This document shows positions 1 to 5,788 of a stretch of DNA of 5,788 nucleotides, piece by piece. Both the position numbers and the translations under genes were made by a program. Source of the stretch: Bacteroidales bacterium (GTDB lineage Bacteria > Bacteroidota > Bacteroidia > Bacteroidales > JAAUTT01); NCBI GenBank assembly GCA_025350365.1, contig JANXXY010000346.1, positions 1 to 5,788 on the forward strand, written 5' to 3'. The notes under the pieces are model-generated. The model was not told where the DNA came from. It saw only the letters and a program-made list of their open reading frames with translations, and did no database searches. Position 1 is the stretch's first letter. Every line of letters starts with the position of its first letter.

Positions 1-29
1 TGAAAAGGTAATGATTCCGCAGTTGATGG

Positions 30-3000
30 CTATACCGGTTTTGCCGGTATGCCAACAAATGTGGCCATTTTAGAAATTGTTTCTCCCTTCATCAATACCG
101 AAAGATTATCGAGTTTAGAGCCATCCTCCATCTTTGAATCATAAAGTACAACGGACATCCCGCCAACACTACATTCCTTTCCAATGTCAATATATGACAT
201 TTTCATCACCCTATCCTCGAAAAGGTGAGTTTGAAGAGTGCAGTTGTCGTTTAAAGCCGAGTAGTCTCCAATCTTTACAAGATCGAACTCGGTTATTTGT
301 GTGGTATAGATGCATGTCTTTTTCCCAATCTTACAACCTAAAAGCCAAAACGGCAATTTTATAAATGGTGTGCCTGTAAGTACGTTTAGAAAAAAAAGTA
401 CTCCAAAGTTCTCATACAATCCGGTTACAAGTTCGCTTCTCCAAACAAAACCACTCCAAAGGGGTTTATTGGAGGGTCTATATCGACCAATTACAATCCA
501 TTTAACCAATGCCAGAACAATAAACCCAACGATACTGGCAGCAATGTAAAGCAATGGAAAAACAAACATCAACGGCAATAGGTCTAAATCTACCTGCAGA
601 TAACTGGTAATATTGGTAATCATCGCTGCCATACTGATAAAAAGAGTTGCAGGTAATGTCACCCTAAAGAACTCAATAAAATATCGTAATGCAAAGAGCA
701 TTCGGGTAGGTTTATAGGTTCGGGTTACCGAAAAATCTTTGTTTACATCACGTCTTGGCAGATAAACAGCGGGAGAACCAAACCATGAAGTGCCGTCAGG
801 AGCCGGAATATCCTCCTGCTTCATCTTCGAAAGCACGCCTACCAGCACTTGGTCACCCAGCACTGTTCCCGGGCTTACTACTGCGCTGTTTCCTACAAAT
901 GTTCGGTTACCGATATATGTTTTAGCTATCGAAATGTATCCATTCCTAACATGCGATGCCCCTATAGATACTGAATCAGCCAGGAAACACTCATCACCGG
1001 CAACTAATAAGTCAGGAGAAATAAATTCAACCGTCGATATTTCAGATCGCTTGCCTATTTTAACCCCTAAAAGTTTAAACCAAAATTGAAGGTATAGTGT
1101 CGTGTAAAGTGTACCTATTACCTGTAAACTCAGCGTCATTAGCTGATCAAAAAACCATTTCCTAAAATAGAAAAGGCTTCCTACCGGATACTTTCCCTCT
1201 TTAATATTGCCTAGCATCAGCCATTTTAACAAGGCAATAATCAGGCATAACACCACTACAAACGACAATGCAACCAGAATAGTTAACAATAAAAACCCAT
1301 AGTCATCCCGCGAATAGTCGATATGAGCTATAAGCATCATTCCGGGAAAATAGGCCAGCATCGTAATAAGCGGAAAGAGGAATACCCCCACGAGGTATAG
1401 GCCAAAATGGGAACCTTTCCAAACTTTTATCGGATGAATTTTGGGATTGATGTATATCTTTTCGGCTGGAGAACCCTGCCAATTTTCGTTAGCCGGAATG
1501 GTAACCCCTGTTGGCAGTAATGAAAGATCTTCAAGAGAAGAATTATGCTCCATCTTCGTATTTTCTGATAAGCAACATCGGGTACCTATAAAACAATTAT
1601 CATCAATCACAATTGAACCGATAAGCAGGTATCCATCCTTAATTACAAAACCTTTTATGTGAGTATCTGTACAAATGCTCACATTATTTCCGATAGTAAG
1701 TAGATCAAACGCAGCTGCCGTATGCACATTGATGTAAGTGTCCTTCCCAATTTTAGCTCCAAGCAGTCTGTAAAAAATATTAATGATGGGTGTTCCTGCA
1801 AAATAGGTAGCGGGAGATATGTTTATGACTTTATCCACTACCCAGAATCGGAAATAGTATAAACTCCATAATTTATACTTTCCTGATTTAATCCGACCAA
1901 TGACCAACCATTTAAAGATGATGGCAAACACCGATAATGCAGGCAGTAACAAGAAGTATGTCAGCAGCATTATAAGCAACGAATTTACAACACCGTAATC
2001 GGCATGATAATAATATGAGTAAACAAAAAATGGTCCCAACCATTCTATACCAAACAGGAAGGACAGGAATACTAAAGAAATTGCCTGAAGAAACCAGCAT
2101 CTGTAATAACTAAGGTTGGATGGTATGTAAAAGTCGCGGAGTACCGTCTTCTTTTTGCTTGGAACTGTTAACCTTGACTCCAAATCAATGGTTAGATCTT
2201 TTAGGATGGGATGCTTATAAATATCCACTACAGACATGCTCCCGAACATAGGAAGCCTTCGCAAATCGGAAACAAACAGAGCGGCCAGTAGCGAATGCCC
2301 TCCAAGATCGTCGAAGAAGTTGTCGTCCATCGAAATATCGGTTCTGTTCAAACGTACTTTAAGAGCATCAACGAGGGTCTTTTCAAGCGTAGTGGATGGC
2401 AGAATTGGTTCCTTTTGGCCATGCAAAGCCAAGGGTGCTTGTGGTTTAGGCAGCTTGCTTCGGTCTATTTTAGAACTCGATGTCATGGGCAGTGAGGCCA
2501 CTTCGTCGAGCGTTGATGGTATCATGTAATATGGTAGTTTGGAACGCAACAGAATGGCCAATTGTTCCCTGTTAATAGTCTCCTCTTCACGCATCACCAC
2601 GTATGCAGCCAGCTGCTGGGTCGTCTTATCAATGGTTACAGCTGCTGATTTTACGCCGTTGAACTTCAGAATGAGACCCTCTATCTCTGATAACTCCACT
2701 CTAAATCCCCTGACTTTAACTTGCGTATCAGCTCTGCCAACAAAAATGATCTCTCCATTTTCAGCATATTTTGCTAAGTCTCCAGTTTTATAAAACCTTA
2801 ACTGATAGCCTGTAAACTTATCAGTTGTGATAAATTTTTCTTCTGTAAGTTCAGGATGATTAAGATAGCCTCTTGCAATGCACTCCCCTCCTATGTAAAT
2901 TTCACCTTCCCGGTTTGCACTTACCTGATTTAGCTTTTCGTCTATCACCATAACTACATACTGAGGCATGGGTCGCCCGATCGTTACCGGCTGAAGCGGC

Positions 3001-3998
3001 TCTAAAACTTTGTAGGTTGCAACAACGGACGCTTCGGTTGGCCCATAGGTGTTATAAACCTTTCGTCCATTTCGGCACCAGCGATGGGCTAAATCGGGCG
3101 GACAAACCTCGCCTCCAAATACTAATATCTTAAGAGTAGGAATGTCCTCATCAACCATCGATAACAATGTTGGAGCACACGATAAAAAAGTGATATTAAG
3201 CCTGGTGATGATGCTTGAAAAACGATCGCCAGATCGCATGATATCGAATGTTCCAACCACCACCGTTGCCCCAACCGAGAATGGAACCCAAATCTCTTCA
3301 ACGGAGGCATCGAACGATACTGAAAAGCCTTGAAGAGCCCTGTCATTATGACAAATAGGATATATTTCCTGGGCAGAACGTATGAAAGTAACTACATTGC
3401 GATGTTCAAGTAAAACACCTTTGGGCATACCGGTTGTGCCCGAAGTATAAATAATGTAGCAGAGGTTTGCAGATGTTACCTTCGAATTTGGAATTCTGTT
3501 ATCAGGATACCTTTCAATCAGGAAATTATCCTTGTCAATATTAAAGATTTTACGACCGGACAATTTTGAACCTATTCTATCCAAAATCGCATCGGATGAT
3601 ATAAGCAGTAAAGCACTGGAATCTTCCATCACAAAATCGACCCTTTCACCAGGTATTTCCGGATCGAGAGGTATATAAGCACCTCCAGACTTTAAAATTC
3701 CCAGCATGGCAATATACACAAATGCTGTTCGGGGTAGCATAATGGCAACCTTCTGATCGGGGCCAATGCCCATTTCACTCAAATAGCGGGCGAGTTGATT
3801 TGCTTTTTGTTCAACCTCTAAATAAGTTAACGTTATACCGGTATCCTCTACAGCAATGTTATCTGGAAATCGATCAGCCGATTGCTCAAAAACCTGATGC
3901 AGCATCTCTTTTACCCTCATATTTTGATATTCCGGAAGACCTGTCCACTCCATGAAATTTAACCGGGGTATGATTTTTTCAGCTGATTGTAATGACAT
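30..3998 (-). CDS. Pls/PosA-type membrane-bound nonribosomal peptide synthetase (A-T-[2TM-LbH]x3), probably using lysine or a related diamino acid
   Basis: This 1322-residue protein should activate an amino acid as its adenylate, load it on a phosphopantetheine arm and join monomers in the inner membrane. Seen: a complete adenylation domain (about 30-520) with LKSGGAYIPLD (102-112), YTSGTTGMPKG (184-194), FDASVEEIW (229-237), YGPTE (318-322), YKTGDL (403-408), GRADTQVKVRGFR (421-433) and catalytic Lys510 in SSKIDR; a carrier domain with FFDDLGGHSL (561-570), phosphopantetheine site Ser569; then three units, each two hydrophobic helices (about 633-700, 865-930, 1100-1170) plus a hexapeptide-repeat beta-helix (about 740-850, 975-1085, 1215-1322). 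Known: this order and length match Streptomyces Pls (about 1319 residues), whose tandem C-terminal domains join lysines without a canonical condensation or thioesterase domain. Inferred: the product is a cationic homopolymer or oligomer. A phosphopantetheinyl transferase must come from elsewhere. The start is firm: TAG at 4005-4007 lies in frame three codons upstream. The stop is TAG at 30-32. The family is near certain; substrate and product are not. Confidence 0.93.
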   Translation of the reverse strand: MSLQSAEKIIPRLNFMEWTGLPEYQNMRVKEMLHQVFEQSADRFPDNIAVEDTGITLTYLEVEQKANQLARYLSEMGIGPDQKVAIMLPRTAFVYIAMLGILKSGGAYIPLDPEIPGERVDFVMEDSSALLLISSDAILDRIGSKLSGRKIFNIDKDNFLIERYPDNRIPNSKVTSANLCYIIYTSGTTGMPKGVLLEHRNVVTFIRSAQEIYPICHNDRALQGFSVSFDASVEEIWVPFSVGATVVVGTFDIMRSGDRFSSIITRLNITFLSCAPTLLSMVDEDIPTLKILVFGGEVCPPDLAHRWCRNGRKVYNTYGPTEASVVATYKVLEPLQPVTIGRPMPQYVVMVIDEKLNQVSANREGEIYIGGECIARGYLNHPELTEEKFITTDKFTGYQLRFYKTGDLAKYAENGEIIFVGRADTQVKVRGFRVELSEIEGLILKFNGVKSAAVTIDKTTQQLAAYVVMREEETINREQLAILLRSKLPYYMIPSTLDEVASLPMTSSSKIDRSKLPKPQAPLALHGQKEPILPSTTLEKTLVDALKVRLNRTDISMDDNFFDDLGGHSLLAALFVSDLRRLPMFGSMSVVDIYKHPILKDLTIDLESRLTVPSKKKTVLRDFYIPSNLSYYRCWFLQAISLVFLSFLFGIEWLGPFFVYSYYYHADYGVVNSLLIMLLTYFLLLPALSVFAIIFKWLVIGRIKSGKYKLWSLYYFRFWVVDKVINISPATYFAGTPIINIFYRLLGAKIGKDTYINVHTAAAFDLLTIGNNVSICTDTHIKGFVIKDGYLLIGSIVIDDNCFIGTRCCLSENTKMEHNSSLEDLSLLPTGVTIPANENWQGSPAEKIYINPKIHPIKVWKGSHFGLYLVGVFLFPLITMLAYFPGMMLIAHIDYSRDDYGFLLLTILVALSFVVVLCLIIALLKWLMLGNIKEGKYPVGSLFYFRKWFFDQLMTLSLQVIGTLYTTLYLQFWFKLLGVKIGKRSEISTVEFISPDLLVAGDECFLADSVSIGASHVRNGYISIAKTYIGNRTFVGNSAVVSPGTVLGDQVLVGVLSKMKQEDIPAPDGTSWFGSPAVYLPRRDVNKDFSVTRTYKPTRMLFALRYFIEFFRVTLPATLFISMAAMITNITSYLQVDLDLLPLMFVFPLLYIAASIVGFIVLALVKWIVIGRYRPSNKPLWSGFVWRSELVTGLYENFGVLFFLNVLTGTPFIKLPFWLLGCKIGKKTCIYTTQITEFDLVKIGDYSALNDNCTLQTHLFEDRVMKMSYIDIGKECSVGGMSVVLYDSKMEDGSKLDNLSVLMKGETISKMATFVGIPAKPV
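33..2102 (-). repeat. Threefold internal protein repeat: two TM helices plus hexapeptide beta-helix, within the synthetase
   Basis: The C-terminal 690 residues of the synthetase consist of three diverged copies of one unit. Landmarks recur in order. A helix-terminal motif appears as KWLVIGRIKSGKY (696-708), KWLMLGNIKEGKY (925-937) and KWIVIGRYRPS (1166-1176). An entry motif of the beta-helix follows as RLLGAKIGK (744-752), KLLGVKIGK (975-983) and WLLGCKIGK (1218-1226). A closing motif appears as GSPAEK (842-847), GSPAVYLP (1075-1082) and GIPAKP (1316-1321), the last ending the protein. The spacing is about 229 and 241 residues. Divergence is high enough that no DNA-level repeat is apparent by eye, so the duplications look old. 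Copies 1 and 3 resemble each other more than copy 2, for example in a shared Thr-His pair (779-780 and 1257-1258). Membrane segments were judged by eye from hydrophobicity. Confidence 0.8.
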
Positions 3999-4063
3999 AC
4001 TAATCTAATAATTTCATGTGGTTTTTACTTCAATAAATTAACGTATTTTTTTAACAATATTAT

Positions 4064-4099
4064 AAAAAAGCAGAAAATATTCATATATAAAGTTTTCTG
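4064..4099 (-). terminator. Probable intrinsic terminator after dprA
   Basis: Read on the minus strand, five bases after the dprA stop codon lies a perfect 7-bp inverted repeat, CAGAAAA (4099-4093) and TTTTCTG (4077-4071), followed at once by C and six T (4070-4064). The 15-base loop can add a few A-U or G-U pairs (TTTA with TGAA), giving a longer but imperfect stem. The stem has only two G-C pairs, so it is weak. Its position directly behind a stop codon and in front of a T-run is what supports the call. If it works, the synthetase gene downstream is transcribed at least partly from its own promoter in the remaining 65 bp. Confidence 0.5.
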
Positions 4100-4104
4100 A
4101 ACAT

Positions 4105-5217
4105 TTACCGTGTCAACCGATATACCTTGCCTGGTAAACTGCGTATTATACCGGCAAATTCGAGGTTCAGCAACAAGGCTGAGACTTTGCTTACCGGCAT
4201 GTTTACCCGCATACTTAACAGATCGATGGGGAACTCGCCTGTTTCACGCAACATATTCACAATCATTTGTTCTTCATTGGAAATATCTACAAAAAGTTCG
4301 GTTTGTTTTGGTATAGATGTTTTTAATGGAGAATCCCAGCCAAGGATATATTCAAGATCGTTTACTCCCTCAATGAGCGATGCCTTATTGGTTCTGATGA
4401 GCCAGTTACATCCGGTGGAATACTGATCGTTAATACGTCCGGGAAAAGCCATTACATCGCGGTTATAAGATCCTGCTATATCGGCGGTAATAAGCGCTCC
4501 GCCTTTAATGGCCGATTCAATCACAATGGTAACATCGGCAAGGCCCGCAATGATCCGGTTTCGCTTTATAAAATTATTCCGGTCGATTACGGAATCGCTA
4601 ATGAAATCGGTTACCAAAGCTCCCTGTTTGGTAATTTCTTTGGCCGTATTTTTATGAACGGCCGGGTATAGTGATGCCAGCCCGTGACCAAGAACAGCAA
4701 TGGTTTCAAATCCATTTTTCAAAGCTGCCCTGTGGGCGCAAATATCAATACCATAGGCCAATCCGCTTACAACAATAACTTTGTGGTTATGCGATTTAAT
4801 ATCGTCGAGTAGTTTATTACAGCATTCTTTGCCATAATCAGTGGCATTTCGGGTGCCAACTATGCTGATTACTTTTGCCTGATTAAAATCAACATCTCCT
4901 TTGTAGAAAAGAATAATCGGAGAATCCTCACAGTTTTTAAGACGTGCAGGGTAATTTTCGTCCAGATAAAAATGATATCCAATATTATACCGATTGATGA
5001 ATTCGATCTCTTTGTCAGCTTTCTCTAAAACCTTGTGGTTGATAATCTGCTCGGCCAGATGTTCGCCAATACCGGGAACTTTAAGCAGATTCCTTTTCTT
5101 TTCGCGGAAAACAGCTTCAACACCACCTGTGTAGGCAATTAGGTTCTTAGCATTTATGCTTCCTATCCCCGGAATCAGGCTAATACCAATCTTGTATTTC
5201 AGAAGATCGTCGGACAT
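4105..5217 (-). CDS. dprA: DNA-processing protein DprA (natural transformation RecA loader)
   Basis: DprA binds incoming single-stranded DNA in the cytoplasm during natural transformation, shields it from nucleases and loads RecA. Seen in the 370 residues: two helix-hairpin-helix elements at the N terminus (LIPGIGSINAKNLI at 14-27 and VPGIGEHLAEQII at 47-59). A Rossmann-like core follows, with ISIVGTRNATDYG (117-129), SGLAYGIDICAHRAAL (151-166), AVLGHGLASLYP (174-185), FIKRNRIIAGLAD (216-228) and SAIKGGALITADIA (235-248). A C-terminal winged-helix domain spans about 315-368. The length is normal for the three-domain form, and all core motifs are intact with no frameshift. The ATG is the first possible start: no ATG, GTG or TTG lies in frame between it and an in-frame TAG at 5275-5277. 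Many non-competent bacteria also carry dprA, so its presence does not prove competence. It precedes the synthetase on the same strand, with a probable terminator between them. Confidence 0.96.
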   Translation of the reverse strand: MSDDLLKYKIGISLIPGIGSINAKNLIAYTGGVEAVFREKKRNLLKVPGIGEHLAEQIINHKVLEKADKEIEFINRYNIGYHFYLDENYPARLKNCEDSPIILFYKGDVDFNQAKVISIVGTRNATDYGKECCNKLLDDIKSHNHKVIVVSGLAYGIDICAHRAALKNGFETIAVLGHGLASLYPAVHKNTAKEITKQGALVTDFISDSVIDRNNFIKRNRIIAGLADVTIVIESAIKGGALITADIAGSYNRDVMAFPGRINDQYSTGCNWLIRTNKASLIEGVNDLEYILGWDSPLKTSIPKQTELFVDISNEEQMIVNMLRETGEFPIDLLSMRVNMPVSKVSALLLNLEFAGIIRSLPGKVYRLTR

Positions 5218-5387
5218 GATGCACTGGTTAGTTTGAATTTTTCGGCTCGTATTTTGTGTGTTAACTTCCTGAAACTAAAATAGGCGAAATTTTGATAAGT
5301 GATGCAACCTTTGGTAAAAAATAATGTCTTTGTCTTAAAATTGTTAAATCAATTATATTAGTTTGAGAATTAATAAAACATTAAAGA
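5218..5387. other. Divergent intergenic region between dprA and the TM2-domain gene
   Basis: These 170 AT-rich bases separate two divergent starts and must hold the promoters of both. On the plus strand, TTAGTTTG at 5358-5365 matches five of the six fixed bases of the TAnnTTTG -7 element and lies 22 bp before the TM2 gene's ATG. The nearest upstream TTG (5341-5343) is only 14 bp away, shorter than usual. No ribosome binding site is seen before either start, as is common in Bacteroidota. No RNA gene, strong hairpin or operator-like palindrome was found. Confidence 0.6.
5275..5307 (-). promoter_or_regulatory. Weak candidate Bacteroidota-type promoter for dprA
   Basis: On the minus strand, TTG (5307-5305) is followed after 22 bp by TATTTTAG (5282-5275), which matches five of the six fixed bases of the TAnnTTTG -7 element. 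The spacing falls at the upper end of the usual range, and it would leave a leader of roughly 50 bases before the dprA ATG. In DNA this AT-rich such matches arise readily by chance, so this is a candidate only. Confidence 0.25.
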
Positions 5388-5788
5388 ATGAGAAAAATAG
5401 TAATTATTGTAGGAGTTTTGGTCATATTTATTTGCAAAAGCAATGCTACTGATATTCGTTATCAAGTAAATGACAACAAAATAGATAAATTATTAGATAA
5501 TGGTCAGGAAATAACGATTGCTGATGTGAACGCGATAAATTTATTTAATAATATGGGAATTTCAAAAGTTTCGGCGTCAAACCCCAATCCTGTTGTAGCC
5601 ACTATTTTAGCTATGCCATGGTTGGGTGTTGGGTTATTAGGGATACATCGTTTATACCTGGGAACCGAAACCGGAACATTTTTGGCGTACCTGTTTACCT
5701 TAGGTGGATGCGGTATTATAAGCCTTGTGGACTTTATAGTTTTGGCAGTAGGGTTAATTGAAGAAGATGTGAGCCGGTATATTGATAA
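5388..5788 (+). CDS. TM2-domain membrane protein with N-terminal signal peptide, 3' end outside window
   Basis: This reading frame is open to the last base of the window: 133 codons, and the next codon begins AA and so cannot be a stop. Residues 1-20 look like a signal peptide, with Met-Arg-Lys, a hydrophobic stretch (4-16) and a likely cut after SNA (18-20). Cys16 lacks a proper lipobox, so a lipoprotein is unlikely. Residues 21-67 form a short polar segment, probably on the periplasmic side. Residues 68-124 match the TM2 domain: a first hydrophobic helix (about 68-84), the signature GIHRLYLG (85-92), then LGGCGIISLVDFIVL (105-119) in the second helix with the conserved Asp115. TM2 proteins are widespread small membrane proteins of mostly unknown function, so none is assigned. 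The start is firm: an in-frame TAA lies two codons upstream at 5382-5384. The gene is divergent from dprA and probably independent of it. Confidence 0.88.
   Translation, partial: MRKIVIIVGVLVIFICKSNATDIRYQVNDNKIDKLLDNGQEITIADVNAINLFNNMGISKVSASNPNPVVATILAMPWLGVGLLGIHRLYLGTETGTFLAYLFTLGGCGIISLVDFIVLAVGLIEEDVSRYID

Noticed and set aside
790..1089. Plus-strand open frame of 99 codons inside the synthetase gene, with similar ones at 2236-2529 and 4127-4426.
   Set aside because: They lie opposite well-supported coding sequence, have no recognisable motifs or starts, and their compositions are those expected of antisense shadows.
30..2141. The C-terminal half as a separate acetyltransferase gene or a broken fusion.
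   Set aside because: The frame is continuous from the adenylation domain to the end, and the same fusion is the normal layout of the Pls family.
4000..4017. A five-codon reading frame (Met-Lys-Leu-Leu-Asp-stop) on the minus strand ending one base before the synthetase ATG, which could be a translated leader.
   Set aside because: It is very short, has no ribosome binding site, and is of a size expected by chance in AT-rich DNA. Nothing shows that it is translated.
4033..4057. Possible promoter for the synthetase: TTG (4057-4055) and TAATTTAT (4040-4033) on the minus strand.
   Set aside because: The -7 match covers only four of six fixed bases and the 14-bp spacing is too short, so it is no better than background.
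1..5788. Search by eye for CRISPR repeats, tRNA genes, insertion-sequence ends, attachment sites or phage genes.
   Set aside because: No regularly spaced repeats, cloverleaf-like segments, terminal inverted repeats or transposase motifs were seen on either strand.

Overview
The window reads as chromosomal DNA from a member of the Bacteroidota. The gene starts have no Shine-Dalgarno sequence, the intergenic DNA is very AT-rich, there are weak matches to the TTG / TAnnTTTG promoter pattern of that phylum, and the TM2 and DprA proteins look like those of the phylum. This assignment is an inference, and no finer rank can be read from the sequence.

Layout. Minus strand, 30-3998: one large intact gene of 1322 residues encoding a membrane-bound, single-module nonribosomal peptide synthetase of the Pls/PosA type. 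It has an adenylation domain, a carrier domain, and then three tandem units each made of two transmembrane helices plus a left-handed beta-helix (hexapeptide-repeat) domain. This is the architecture of the epsilon-poly-L-lysine synthetase Pls of Streptomyces. Minus strand, 4105-5217: dprA, the loader of RecA onto incoming single-stranded DNA in natural transformation. The two minus-strand genes are separated by 106 bp that hold a plausible AT-rich intrinsic terminator for dprA. Plus strand, from 5388 to the window edge: a secreted or membrane TM2-domain protein, divergent from dprA across a 170-bp AT-rich region and still open at the last base.

The main interest is the synthetase. By hand alignment to GrsA, its specificity-determining residues read D-A-E-S-V-G-T-V-V-K, close to the lysine code I recall for bacitracin synthetase (D-A-E-S-I-G-S-V-C-K). 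With its Pls-like layout and almost Pls-like length, this makes it a candidate maker of a lysine or related cationic isopeptide polymer (or short oligomer) in a Gram-negative lineage. It has no canonical condensation, epimerase or thioesterase domain. No transporter, degrading peptidase or phosphopantetheinyl transferase is visible in the window, but only 29 bases lie beyond its stop codon.

Nothing suggests that the three genes work together. DprA and the TM2 protein look like ordinary chromosomal neighbours. No tRNA, rRNA, CRISPR array, insertion sequence or broken gene was seen.
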